NCBI GenBank assembly: GCA_964419225.1
Contig: CAYQPF010000058.1
Coordinates: 1-27,938 of the forward strand
Source: CAYQPF01 sp964419225
Lineage (GTDB): Bacteria; Cloacimonadota; Cloacimonadia; Cloacimonadales; CAYQPF01
Length of the DNA stretch: 27,938 bases
Direction of reading: 5' to 3'
A model generated the notes under the pieces. It did not search any database. It saw nothing but the letters and a program-made list of their open reading frames with translations, and was not told where the DNA came from. Below, in pieces: positions 1 to 7,204 of the stretch. Made by a program: the position numbers and the translations under genes. Each line of letters begins with the position of its first letter. The stretch's first letter is position 1.

Positions 1-62
1 TTGGATAGAGCATCTGACTACGGATCAGAAGGTTTGGGGTTCGAATCCCTACGGGCGTGCCA
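1..62 (+). tRNA. tRNA-Arg (ACG), 5' end outside the window
   Basis: Only the 3' part of the tRNA is present. The anticodon stem pairs TCTGA (13-17) with TCAGA (25-29) around a seven-base loop, placing anticodon ACG at 20-22. The T arm has a TGGGG/CCCTA stem around TTCGAAT. The acceptor strand ends in a genome-encoded CCA at 60-62. The tRNA end lies directly at the start of the accessory island, a common integration position, but I found no second copy of the tRNA 3' end to the right that would serve as the other attachment site. Confidence 0.93.
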
Positions 63-431
63 TTAATTTTAGCAGGTGAAAGCCTGCTATTTTTGTTTTA
101 AAGTGGATATTTAACAATTGTTTTAAAACCCGAGTTACAAATGAGTTACAAAAAAGAAATTAATAATTGTACTTACAACAATATTTTTAATATTATTAAT
201 GTTTCTTGAAAAAATCACCTTTTTGATTGGTTTAGTTTGTAGTTTTTGGCAGAGTCAAGAAACGTTTAAGAAACATTTTTAAATTGTGATTATTTGATAG
301 AGTTACAAAAAACAATAAAAAAACCTTTTTTCTAAGGTTTTGATAATTTGATTATTATTCTGAAATTTCGTATGTTTGCTGTAAATTGATATCATTTTTA
401 GAAGAATTTCCTTAGAAACTTCATTTTGTAA

Positions 432-561
432 TTGTACAACCTGGCTATAGACTGGTTTTCTTAATATTTCAGATAGATCATAATTATTAATGGAGAATAG
501 CATTTTCCGGAATTATTGGCATCGATGTACATGATAAAAAGGATGGGTTTAGATAATTGTG
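432..561 (+). repeat. Dispersed 130-bp repeat R1, copy A
   Basis: Matches 2274-2401 over most of its length. It starts with a near-palindromic ACCTG...CTGGT motif and ends with a block (506-556) that can be read as SGIIGIDVHDKKDGFR and a stop. The other copy reads SGIIDIDVHDKQDGVR and the same stop. Upstream of 506 this copy's frame is broken, so it is more likely a decayed gene end than a living gene. Confidence 0.75.
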
Positions 562-592
562 AATGGTAAATAAGAGACTTTTAACCGGATTT

Positions 593-631
593 AACTCACG
601 CAGAGTCGCGAAGGTCACAGAGCTGTGAGTT
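593..631. repeat. 7-bp inverted repeat
   Basis: AACTCAC at 593-599 pairs exactly with GTGAGTT at 625-631 across a 25-base spacer that contains CGCAGAG and CACAGAG words. Role unknown; no T-tract follows. Confidence 0.45.
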
Positions 632-695
632 AGTTGTAGAACCATGTCTTCAAACTGGTAGGGATAACGGTGAATGGAGAACTGGCTTCTATCTC

Positions 696-723
696 CTGGC
701 TACCGACTACTTCACCAGGATGT
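696..723 (+). repeat. Short dispersed repeat R4, copy A
   Basis: 28 bases beginning CTGGCTACCGACTACTTC match 2816-2843 at about 25 of 28 positions. A more diverged version lies near 2416-2455. The second copy runs directly into the truncated gene fragment at 2842. Confidence 0.65.
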
Positions 724-905
724 TCTTATCGTGTATCTCTTTTGTGCCATAATCCCTTTAAAGTAGAGACTCATATTTGCGTCTCCTATGGATTCATCCC
801 GAAAAAATAATCCCTTACTCAATATTCGGAATCACTAATGAAATATCTTTCACAAAATATTTCAATTTGCTTCTAATTCTTTCTTAATTAATGATCATGT
901 CGCTT

Positions 906-1898
906 TCAGGCCTGATTCCTGTTTAAAATTGTCATTGTGATCTTAATCATAGTTTCTTTTTCTTCAGGCTTGGACACAGCTATCAATAAAGTCAATGCTG
1001 CCAATCCATCATTACTGATTATCTGTTTACCATTAGTCTTATATAAAATATCATTCTTTTCCAGAAAATGTAAAAACAGTCCAGCTGCTATTCGCTTATT
1101 ACCATCAACAAAGGAGTGATTCTTTACAATTAAATACAACAGCACTGCTGCCTTAAGTTCTATACCCGGATACAACTCCTGACCTCCAAAGCTCTGATAG
1201 ATTTGGTTTACGGAGCTCTCAAAGCCAAAATCTTTTTGTCTGGCAAAGACAGAAGTGTCATAGTCTTTCTGCATTAGTATAATTATTTCCCGAAACTCCT
1301 CTGCCGAAATATATACTGCCTGCTTGCTTGAAATTCCTTCATTCTGCAATGTTTCATGATCATAATCATCCAGTATCTCTAAGCCTTGTGCAAAATCTGC
1401 AAGTACTTTTACCATCGATCTTGCTTTATCAGGAGTTTCAATTTCTTCCAAAAGACTTCGTTCCACCAATAATATAGATTCTTTCAATTCCCTTATTTGA
1501 TTATGTTGTTCCGCTAAACGCTTCTCATTTATAGTAAATCCCTTGATTAAATGCTCTTTCAGAATCCGGTTTGCCCAAATCCTGAATTGTGTCCCTTGTT
1601 TGGAATTTACTCTGTAACCTACTGAAAGAATAACATCAAGACCATAGAAACTCACCGGTTTATCGGAATTAGCAATGTGCATTTTTTGCACATTGCTTTT
1701 ATCATCCAACTCACCTGTTTGAAATATTGACTTTATATGTTTGCTTATCACACTTCTGTCTCTTCGAAAAATACTCCCAATTTGTTGCTCTGTCAGCCAT
1801 AAAGTCTCTTCAAACAATTGCACTTCTGTCTGAACTATCCCATCAGAACTGGTATATATCACCATTTCTCCTTGATTAGGCAATTCTTTTTCAAACAT
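906..1898 (-). CDS. RhuM family protein fused to a Doc/Fic-type domain
   Basis: 330 residues. The first ~120 residues match the RhuM family pattern (winged-helix-like TEQQIGSIFRRDRSVISKHI, then the conserved SDKPVSFYGLDVILSVGYRV region). The C-terminal ~140 residues form a Doc/Fic fold with the active-site motif HSFVDGNKR at about 261-269, in the Doc-like form (DGNKR rather than GNGR). Fic enzymes transfer nucleotide or phosphate groups to proteins; the target here is unknown. A threonine-x-x-x-Glu-Gly string near residue 184 resembles a Fic inhibitory motif but may be chance. No antitoxin gene lies beside it. The ATG at 1896-1898 has an AGAGGT ribosome site 6-7 bases upstream. The frame stays open for 43 more codons upstream, but without ATG, GTG or TTG. 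Confidence 0.9.
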   Translation of the reverse strand: MFEKELPNQGEMVIYTSSDGIVQTEVQLFEETLWLTEQQIGSIFRRDRSVISKHIKSIFQTGELDDKSNVQKMHIANSDKPVSFYGLDVILSVGYRVNSKQGTQFRIWANRILKEHLIKGFTINEKRLAEQHNQIRELKESILLVERSLLEEIETPDKARSMVKVLADFAQGLEILDDYDHETLQNEGISSKQAVYISAEEFREIIILMQKDYDTSVFARQKDFGFESSVNQIYQSFGGQELYPGIELKAAVLLYLIVKNHSFVDGNKRIAAGLFLHFLEKNDILYKTNGKQIISNDGLAALTLLIAVSKPEEKETMIKITMTILNRNQA

Positions 1899-2043
1899 AA
1901 TATACCTCTTCTCTTTTATTACAAGAACTACAGGATTCCACTGATCAATCTGCTGGTAAATTTTTACCTTAAAGTTTTCAATTTGCCTAAGGGTAACATT
2001 GTTAACCTCTTTTGCATTATCCAGGTTTTATTCTTCCCAAAAA

Positions 2044-2073
2044 AAATGTGTTGAGATATCTCACAACACATTT
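2044..2073. repeat. Perfect 10-bp inverted repeat
   Basis: AAATGTGTTG (2044-2053) pairs with CAACACATTT (2064-2073). The 10-base centre contains the palindrome AGATATCT. It lies about 145 bases upstream of the RhuM-Doc gene. It could be an operator or an old mobile-element end; nothing in the sequence decides. Confidence 0.6.
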
Positions 2074-2216
2074 CGATCGATAACTATTCCCCTTCGAACA
2101 AGTCCAATTGGCACTAAATTAGTATTTTTCTCAGGAAAGTCAAGTTTTGTTTATTTTCATAAAGATAATCTTGTCAAATGGTCGGTTTTCCATTTTGTGC
2201 CGATATTAGGACCAAC

Positions 2217-2237
2217 TAGTTGTTAGTTGTTAGTGAA
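2217..2237 (+). repeat. TAGTTGT heptamer tandem repeat
   Basis: Two perfect TAGTTGT units (2217-2230) followed by a TAGTGAA variant. The same heptamer array recurs at 12834-12861. In both places a longer dispersed repeat begins shortly afterwards (R1 copy B here, R7 copy B there). Confidence 0.6.
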
Positions 2238-2242
2238 GAGAA

Positions 2243-2270
2243 GAAGTAGGGAAAGTTCGAAACCGTTTCG
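2243..2270 (+). repeat. GAAGTAGGGAA repeat R2, copy A
   Basis: Reads GAAGTAGGGAA then TTCGAAACCGTTTC. It matches 2675-2703 except that the palindrome arm is degraded here. Confidence 0.55.
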
Positions 2271-2273
2271 GAG

Positions 2274-2401
2274 ATGTAGAACCTGTCTTTAGACTGGTTT
2301 TTTTGAGATCATGGAGAGAAAATAATTATTAGTGGAGATAATATTTCCGGAATTATTGACATCGATGTACATGATAAACAGGATGGGGTTAGATAATTAT
2401 G
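2274..2401 (+). repeat. Dispersed repeat R1, copy B
   Basis: Second copy of the repeat at 432-561. Its head ACCTGTCTTTAGACTGGT is an imperfect palindrome (ACC-GTCT paired with AGAC-GGT). Here the frame ending at TAA 2394-2396 is open from about 2304, giving roughly 30 codons ending SGIIDIDVHDKQDGVR, but no start codon or ribosome site goes with it. It is probably the tail of a former gene. Confidence 0.75.
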
Positions 2402-2484
2402 AATTGTGGTATGTCACTGACTCTTGGCTACTGACGACTGGATACTTTCCGGAATGTGTTCGCTCTAAAGTCTTCTCCTGGGAG

Positions 2485-2503
2485 CATGGGTAGCTTGCCC
2501 ATG
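2485..2503. repeat. CATGGG/CCCATG hairpin
   Basis: CATGGG (2485-2490) pairs with CCCATG (2498-2503) around a seven-base loop. No T-run follows. Function unknown. Confidence 0.4.
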
Positions 2504-2674
2504 TAAAGTGCAGTTTTACCATCGTCCATTAGGACACAAGACGTTTGCTGGATAGTTTCAACTGCCAGAAAGAAACCTCCCAACCGTTATCCCGTTAGGG
2601 ATAAAAGATTATTATCCTTTTTCCCGCTTTTCTGTCTGAATTAGGATTCTTAGGATTATTAGATTATAGGGTTG

Positions 2675-2703
2675 GAAGTAGGGAACGGTTCGAAACCGTT
2701 CCT
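2675..2703 (+). repeat. Repeat R2, copy B, with 9-bp palindrome
   Basis: Same GAAGTAGGGAA head as 2243-2270. Here GGAACGGTT (2682-2690) pairs perfectly with AACCGTTCC (2694-2702) around a three-base loop. Confidence 0.6.
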
Positions 2704-2815
2704 ATATTATTGATAATCTCTCACAGAAAACTCGGAGTGTTAGTGATAAACGAAGAGAATTGAGCCACCGAAGTCCATCGAATCGAACACGAAGATAATC
2801 GTGAATCACAGACTA

Positions 2816-2843
2816 CTGGCTACTGACTACTTCTTCAGGATGT
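2816..2843 (+). repeat. Short dispersed repeat R4, copy B
   Basis: Matches 696-723 at about 25 of 28 bases. Its right end overlaps the first codon of the truncated frame at 2842, so the repeat marks the break point of that gene fragment. Confidence 0.6.
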
Positions 2844-3105
2844 GCCATTTCCGATTAAGGTTTTGGAAGCACAGATCCAGGCAAATGCCACGGTGGTAAG
2901 CGGAACGGTACAAGTGTGCAACAGTGCAAGCGGTACAACTATTACAGAGACAATGGCATGTGCTGCAACGAATATGGTCGTCAGGAATACAACCTGCAAT
3001 AATTCCAACAGCACGATCAATCCAGTAAGTAATCAGTCAATTTTCGTGAATGCAGTAGTAACGGGAGCTGCCGGAACTCTGACAATAGGATATACACCGG
3101 CTTAA
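2842..3105 (+). pseudogene. 5'-truncated remnant of a Thr/Ser/Asn-rich protein
   Basis: An open frame of 87 codons, rich in Val, Thr, Ser, Asn and Ala with four Cys, ending VVTGAAGTLTIGYTPA. The look is that of the C-terminal beta-rich end of a structural or surface protein, possibly phage-derived, but I recognise no family. The only start is a GTG lying in repeat R4 with no ribosome site, and an in-frame stop precedes it, so the 5' part has been lost. It is followed 15 bases later by hairpin element R5 copy A, just as another small gene is at 7646-7810. Confidence 0.5.
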
Positions 3106-3119
3106 TTTCAAAAACAAAC

Positions 3120-3184
3120 AGATCTTTAGAGCAACATAAGTGAGGGAGTGAAAATTCTTCCCCTACAGGTGTTGGGGGAAGAAT
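3120..3184 (+). repeat. Conserved leader plus 10-bp hairpin (R5), copy A
   Basis: A 34-base leader (3120-3153, beginning AGATCTTTAGAG and ending GTGAGGGAGTGAAA) is followed by a perfect hairpin: ATTCTTCCCC (3154-3163), an 11-base loop, GGGGAAGAAT (3175-3184). The leader is 31/34 identical to 7817-7849/50. The hairpin there has a different stem sequence but equal length and perfect pairing. No U-tract follows, so it is not a standard intrinsic terminator. Confidence 0.8.
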
Positions 3185-3214
3185 ATATGCTTATAAAATA
3201 CAATAAAGTTTTTC

Positions 3215-3243
3215 TTGACAATAAAATAATTGGAATTCAAAAT
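3215..3243 (+). promoter_or_regulatory. Candidate promoter for the 3345-5161 unit
   Basis: A perfect TTGACA (3215-3220) is spaced 17 bases from CAAAAT (3238-3243, 4 of 6 matches to TATAAT). A perfect TATAAT also occurs at 3291-3296 but without a good -35. Prediction from sequence only. Confidence 0.45.
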
Positions 3244-3344
3244 TAAACTAATGTGATTATTTTCATATATTTTAGGGGAATTATTGGTTATATAATATGC
3301 TTAACTGGTATAGTTTTTAAAAAATTGGTAAAAAGGAGAGATAA

Positions 3345-3758
3345 ATGGATCTGAAATCATTAGCTAAACAATTTGAAGGAAGGAAATTTGGAGAATTAAT
3401 ATTATACCATTACAAAAATCAAAAATTCAAAACAACAATTAGTGCATTAATTGAAATAAGAGCGGAAATCCTTAAAAATCCAGGATTTAATTTAGAAGAA
3501 TGGCTTGATGAAAATTGTATTCAGGGAATAAATTCGTTGTTTTGGTCAAGAGACTGTGGAGAAGTCTTAAACGAAATATTAGAAAAAGCACAAATCAAGT
3601 TAAAAAATTTAAATATTAAACCTACTGAAGATTTACTTTTCAATTTGTTCCAGATAATTATCCTCAACTTTGTTTATGGGATTTTTAAGCATCCCCCATC
3701 AAAAGCATTTATACAAAAATCTATTGGATTTAGATTTTTTCGTCGCTTATTTTTTTAA
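3345..3758 (+). CDS. Hypothetical protein, 137 aa
   Basis: I do not recognise the family. The ATG at 3345 has a strong AAAGGAGAG ribosome site. The protein starts MDLKSLAKQFEGRKFGELIL. It looks mainly helical in the middle (Lys/Glu/Leu-rich, residues ~40-95) and ends in a hydrophobic then basic segment (residues ~97-137, IIILNFVYGIF then FRFFRRLFF), which could be a short membrane-associated tail. It is probably co-transcribed with the membrane protein 65 bases downstream. It sits just after hairpin element R5 copy A, in the position occupied by the TIR-radical SAM gene at the other copy. Confidence 0.75.
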   Translation: MDLKSLAKQFEGRKFGELILYHYKNQKFKTTISALIEIRAEILKNPGFNLEEWLDENCIQGINSLFWSRDCGEVLNEILEKAQIKLKNLNIKPTEDLLFNLFQIIILNFVYGIFKHPPSKAFIQKSIGFRFFRRLFF

Positions 3759-3823
3759 TATAATGGATTGAATTTTTAGCAATGAGAATAACTTAAAAAT
3801 TGATATTGGAGAATGAATAATAA

Positions 3824-5161
3824 ATGGAAAAAAGTAAAACATTTAATAAAAGCAAATGGAGCAAAATAGTTATTCTGACAATATTAACTTCCTTTGCTAT
3901 CGAACTGTTTATTTCTTTACTACTAACTGTACATAGAATATTTTCGGAATCTCTCACAACTGGTATTCCATGGACATTACATTCACTAGGGGAATTAATA
4001 TGTTTAGTTGGAATAATATGGATAGTTTTTAAATTTAAATCTAATGTACAAGAATTCATTGCTATCTTAATAATTTTGTCATTTATTTCTTTCATAATTG
4101 GTCCAGTTATACAAAATGCACAACAAATAGTGAAATATAATTATTACGGAATTGAAGAAATTTATCATGAAAATACAAATTGTAGGTATTACACATTGTA
4201 TCATCATAACAGCGAAGATTTAAGATTTGAATTATTGGAGAATGGCAAAGTAGATAGAACAAAAATTAAAGCACAAGGATTTTTATTTTGGCAAACTGGT
4301 TTAGTTAAAGGTTTTAGGCCTGATAAAGAATCTATTCCACAATATAATGGATGTAATAATTTTTTTCAATGGTTGTTATTGGTGATGATAGTTGGACCTT
4401 CTGTTTTACTAGAGTTATTTATTCAGGGAATAATTAGAAATCTTGTTTTACTTATACTAATACAAATTTTTTTTTTTAAACATTATAAGTATCATATTTG
4501 GTGGCAAAAATCAACTGATGAGAAAGAGCAAAATACCGATGGAAATAAAGAAAAGAGAAAAGCTATAGATAGAAAGTGGGAAAAGCTAGGAAAAATTGGA
4601 AATCACTGGAAGCTTCTAAATTTTAATGAAGAACCAACTCCAATATGGGAAGAATATTGCTTTAATTATCTTCAAAGAAGTATCAATAAAGATACTAATT
4701 CAGAGGATTTAGATAAGACCAAGAAATTAGTAAATGATTGCAAAGACAAATATAATAAACACCTGAATCATATTTCTCATTGGAATGGATTATGTAAAAA
4801 AGGAGAGATCGTTCAAGTTGTTCATGTTGACCCTTATGTTATTATTTTATCTAAAAATTGGAAAGGTGAAATATCTGATCATTCAGATTTGGAAATATGG
4901 TTAGCAGGCAAACAGTCTTTTTTAAATAGACACATTAATTACCAATGTGAAATTTATAACTTTGGTACATTATCAATAACAGAGGATTCACCAGAAGTAT
5001 TAATTGGTTCAGCAGAGCCTGGAGATTATAAGATATCTCATAGAGTAGGATCTTATTTGTGGTTGTATAGGGAAAAAAATAAATCAAAGCAAACGGTATT
5101 TCTGAATTCTGAAAATAAAACAATTAAGATCGAAGATGCATTATTTCAAATCATTGATTAA
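3824..5161 (+). CDS. Hypothetical multi-pass membrane protein, 445 aa
   Basis: No family recognised. Residues ~12-35, ~48-66 and ~72-95 are hydrophobic segments. After a ~75-residue polar stretch (about 100-175) come further hydrophobic segments at ~180-225 (VMIVGPSVLLELFIQG and LVLLILIQIFFF). The C-terminal ~215 residues are soluble and charged, so the likely plan is a membrane anchor with a cytosolic domain. The GGAG ribosome site is 12 bases from the ATG, farther than usual. The stop overlaps by four bases (TTAA) with the stop of the convergent DUF6804-like gene. It follows the 137-aa gene in the same direction, suggesting a two-gene unit. Confidence 0.78.
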   Translation: MEKSKTFNKSKWSKIVILTILTSFAIELFISLLLTVHRIFSESLTTGIPWTLHSLGELICLVGIIWIVFKFKSNVQEFIAILIILSFISFIIGPVIQNAQQIVKYNYYGIEEIYHENTNCRYYTLYHHNSEDLRFELLENGKVDRTKIKAQGFLFWQTGLVKGFRPDKESIPQYNGCNNFFQWLLLVMIVGPSVLLELFIQGIIRNLVLLILIQIFFFKHYKYHIWWQKSTDEKEQNTDGNKEKRKAIDRKWEKLGKIGNHWKLLNFNEEPTPIWEEYCFNYLQRSINKDTNSEDLDKTKKLVNDCKDKYNKHLNHISHWNGLCKKGEIVQVVHVDPYVIILSKNWKGEISDHSDLEIWLAGKQSFLNRHINYQCEIYNFGTLSITEDSPEVLIGSAEPGDYKISHRVGSYLWLYREKNKSKQTVFLNSENKTIKIEDALFQIID

Positions 5162-5472
5162 TGTTTCATTTTATAAAAACAAGAAAAAATTAGAAATGAA
5201 GCATAAAGAAAATCAATTACCATCCAGCCAGTTTTACCAGGGTAAAATTTAAGTATTGGCAAAAAAATAATTGCCATAATTCCATATACCATTTTAAATG
5301 AGTTGGGTTCTGACTTGCAAGAGATTAAAGCAATCCCCAAAGCAAGCACACATATTCTAACAAAACCATAATACCCAAAAGGCATATCAAAAATAGCGAT
5401 TAAAAGAAGAATTGATAGAATCGCTTTAAAGTAAAAAGCAGAGGAATGAAATAAAATTTTGGTATTTACCAT
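5158..5472 (-). CDS. DUF6804-like small membrane protein
   Basis: The pattern DMPFGYYGFVRICVLALGIA, followed by a hydrophobic segment (MVYGIMAIIFLPIL) and KTGWMVIDFLYASFLI, resembles the DUF6804 family of small membrane proteins of unknown function. There are about three or four membrane segments. I start it at ATG 5470-5472 because AGGAG lies six bases upstream; the longer frame to 5505 has no ribosome site. That gives 104 residues. It is transcribed convergently to the 445-aa gene and shares the bases TTAA with its stop. Confidence 0.7.
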   Translation of the reverse strand: MVNTKILFHSSAFYFKAILSILLLIAIFDMPFGYYGFVRICVLALGIALISCKSEPNSFKMVYGIMAIIFLPILKFYPGKTGWMVIDFLYASFLIFSCFYKMKH

Positions 5473-5531
5473 TAGATCTCCTAAATCATATTTTAAAATA
5501 TTCATTAACTTTTCAAGAAATAATTAATGAT

Positions 5532-5562
5532 ATTATAATTTGAAGTAAATTTTACCCGTCAA
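5532..5562 (-). promoter_or_regulatory. Candidate promoter for the DUF6804-like gene
   Basis: On the minus strand TTGACG (5557-5562) is followed after 19 bases by a perfect TATAAT (5532-5537), about 60 bases before the chosen start. The spacing is slightly long. Confidence 0.5.
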
Positions 5563-5618
5563 GAAAATAATTGAGAAAAAGAATAAAATCTCTCCCTCAC
5601 AAACAAAATGGAGCAACA

Positions 5619-5940
5619 ATGAAAATATATGCAGATACACGCAAGATGAAAGATACCAGGTTAATGGTTGGAGTTACAGAATATCAGGTGGATGTGAGAG
5701 GGAGGGATATATAATCCTATAGAAGTACCGGATATAATCGGGGAAGAAATGCTGAAAGATTTACCGGAATTGATCTTTAAAGTGGAGGAACCTTAAGAGC
5801 AAGCCATAGAACCGGAAAAGACAAAGGAAGAGAAAAAAGAAGAGAAGAAAGAAGAAAGTAAAACAAAAGATCAGAATTACGATTTCTTTTCCAATTCCAG
5901 TGGGCTCTTAACCAAGGAGAAGGAGAAGAAAAATGAATGA
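5619..5940 (+). pseudogene. Decayed small gene, copy 1
   Basis: GGAG precedes the ATG at 5619. The frame reads MKIYADTRKMKDTRLMVGVT and then about 11 more codons to a stop at 5712-5714. A one-base shift continues the homology (NPIEVPDIIGEEMLKDLPEL, then IFKVEEP) to a second stop at 5794-5796, after which a Lys/Glu-rich tail runs to TGA 5938-5940. The copy at 7205 has the same protein with a different frameshift, so comparing the two reconstructs an original gene of about 100 residues. No family recognised. Confidence 0.7.
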
Positions 5941-6013
5941 GGCATTGATTACAGATAAGAGTGTTCAACAAATACTTGCTGCTGCGATAAACATAAAACC
6001 ATTCAGCGGATAA
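5933..6013 (+). CDS. Very small ORF following decayed copy 1
   Basis: The 26 codons begin MNEALITDKSVQQILAAAIN and end INIKPFSG. The start overlaps the stop of the preceding decayed gene, and AGGAGAAG lies just upstream, the layout of translationally coupled small genes in phage-like operons. It may be the remaining N-terminus of a longer gene that continues as the frame at 6026. Confidence 0.3.
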   Translation: MNEALITDKSVQQILAAAINIKPFSG

Positions 6014-6025
6014 GATTTCTATCAG

Positions 6026-6322
6026 ATGAACTACCGGTGCATATATGTCAATCGAGCCGGACTGTATGCACTGGGAAATTTCAATGTAGATACCGGTGAA
6101 ACAGTCTATGCAATTCTTAATCTGCCTAAAGGAGTATTTAAAGCCAGACTACGTGTGATTTACCAAATAACAAGCAAACTCGCTTCCAGCAGAATTGGAA
6201 ATATGATCAGTTTTGCCTGTGCTGATAGTACAAACTATATTCTCACATTCATGAGTGAAAGTCTGGCAAGAATAACGGCTTCTAGTGTCTACATCTTTCA
6301 AGAATTAATTCAAAAGACTTAG
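6026..6322 (+). pseudogene. Remnant of an unknown gene, overlapped by the DUF2971 gene
   Basis: An open frame of 98 codons. The first ~80 residues (for example AGLYALGNFNVDTGETVYAI and FACADSTNYILTFMSESLAR) read like real protein, with a beta-rich structural-protein flavour. There is no ribosome site, and the last ~14 codons lie inside the 3' end of the minus-strand DUF2971 gene, so the original C-terminus was probably replaced when that gene arrived. It could be a living short gene, but I think it less likely. Confidence 0.35.
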
Positions 6323-7064
6323 AAGATTTATTTGCTTGATAAATAGTAGTTATAGGAAAACAGTTTGAGATCAAATTTATGATTTCTTTTTTATCAGATT
6401 GAGATATTGCACACCCGAGAATAATTTCTTTAAGAATTTTGGGATTAAATGTGTATACATTCGAACCAGAGTTACCAATTTTAAGAATTCTAACTTCTTG
6501 CTCATAACTCCAATCAGTAGCCTTTGTACGATAGTATTTAAGAAAATCCTCATTTGATGTTTTTTCAAAATCAAAAATTTCTGGAGGAAATTGTATTCCA
6601 TACTCGACAGGATAAAGCCAGCATGCTTCATTTTTGTCATGAAAAAATTTACTAATACTCTTGTAGAGCATGGTTTTATCAAATCCTAAACAAAATCCTT
6701 TATGGTTATTTGCATAATGAGACCACATTAAAATATTAGTAGGATTTTCTGTTAAGGACAGAATACTGATGTTACTTTTAATATTATTTTGAACACGTTT
6801 GTGTGCTTCATCAATATCAAATTTTTTGATTTTATATTTTGTAATTAGATTAATTGCAACTTTAGATGCAGACTGATTTGAATACTTAGACAAAACTTTT
6901 TTCATTTCATCTTCATTATGCTTACGAACAAAAGGTATGTTACAGTCAAATGGATCATTAAACATATATGGTGATGCAAAAAAAAGCTGACACAATTTTA
7001 AAGTTTTTTTATGATTTACATCGTCCCAACATCTATACTTATAAAGAATTCCGTCACTGTACAT
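6282..7064 (-). CDS. DUF2971 domain protein
   Basis: 260 residues with the hallmarks of the DUF2971 family: an N-terminal YKYRCWDD, then LFFASPYMFNDPFDCNIPF (residues ~28-46), ILSLTENPTNILMWSHYANN followed by HKGFCLGFD (~95-125), and a C-terminal VRILKIG/LGCAIS region. The biochemical role is unknown; family members often lie in variable genome islands. AAGGAG lies 7 bases before the ATG. The upstream region carries a palindrome overlapping AT-rich -10-like sequence. It is a single gene on the minus strand, wedged between two stretches of decayed plus-strand genes, which suggests insertion. Confidence 0.85.
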   Translation of the reverse strand: MYSDGILYKYRCWDDVNHKKTLKLCQLFFASPYMFNDPFDCNIPFVRKHNEDEMKKVLSKYSNQSASKVAINLITKYKIKKFDIDEAHKRVQNNIKSNISILSLTENPTNILMWSHYANNHKGFCLGFDKTMLYKSISKFFHDKNEACWLYPVEYGIQFPPEIFDFEKTSNEDFLKYYRTKATDWSYEQEVRILKIGNSGSNVYTFNPKILKEIILGCAISQSDKKEIINLISNCFPITTIYQANKSSKSFELILERCRH

Positions 7065-7076
7065 GCAGACTCCTTA

Positions 7077-7104
7077 GAATTAATATAATAGTATAAATTA
7101 ATTC
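7077..7104. promoter_or_regulatory. Palindromic operator candidate upstream of the DUF2971 gene
   Basis: GAATTAAT (7077-7084) pairs with ATTAATTC (7097-7104) around a 12-base AT centre containing TATACT on the minus strand, 13-40 bases upstream of the start codon. A symmetric site over a -10-like sequence suggests a dimeric repressor site; no regulator is identifiable nearby. Confidence 0.4.
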
Positions 7105-7204
7105 TCACAATTATCTTTTACCTTTATACCGAAGTAAAAGGTCTATAACGGTCATTAATAATGAAATACCTTGTCAAGAAAATTACGTAAATTAGGAGGA
7201 CATA

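Larger units (their letters stand above)
63..905. other. Gene-poor stretch with repeats and remnants
   Basis: No convincing intact gene. The stretch holds one copy of a 130-bp dispersed repeat, a 7-bp inverted repeat, one copy of a short repeat shared with 2816-2843, and a third, shorter copy of the repeat's near-palindromic motif around 633-660. The decamer GAGTTACAAA occurs at 131-140, about 142-151 and 300-309. A 66-codon minus-strand frame at 303-503 overlaps the dispersed repeat and has no protein-family look, so I do not call it. Confidence 0.6.
1899..2841. other. Gene-free stretch with repeats and hairpins
   Basis: About 940 bases without a supportable gene. It carries a 10-bp perfect hairpin, TAGTTGT heptamers, two copies of a GAAGTAGGGAA repeat, copy B of R1, a CATGGG/CCCATG hairpin and copy B of R4, all listed separately. 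The rest appears to be decayed sequence. Confidence 0.6.

Noticed and set aside
303..503. 66-codon minus-strand frame as a small protein gene.
   Set aside because: It overlaps dispersed repeat R1 copy A, has no ribosome site and no family resemblance.
3154..3184. The hairpins of element R5 as ordinary intrinsic terminators.
   Set aside because: Neither is followed by a T-run, and the strongly conserved leader is not needed for termination. A weak or factor-dependent terminator role remains possible.
3210..5567. TTTTCTTGAC (3210-3219) and GTCAAGAAAA (5558-5567) as terminal inverted repeats of an inserted element around the 3345-5472 genes.
   Set aside because: Both are better read as the -35 regions of inward-pointing promoters, with a -10-like hexamer at proper or near-proper distance. 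Similar words precede other genes in the window, so they need not be element ends.
5592..5600. CTCCCTCAC (reverse complement of GTGAGGGAG in the R5 leader) as a third, inverted R5 copy.
   Set aside because: Only nine bases match and no hairpin follows at the expected place; probably chance.
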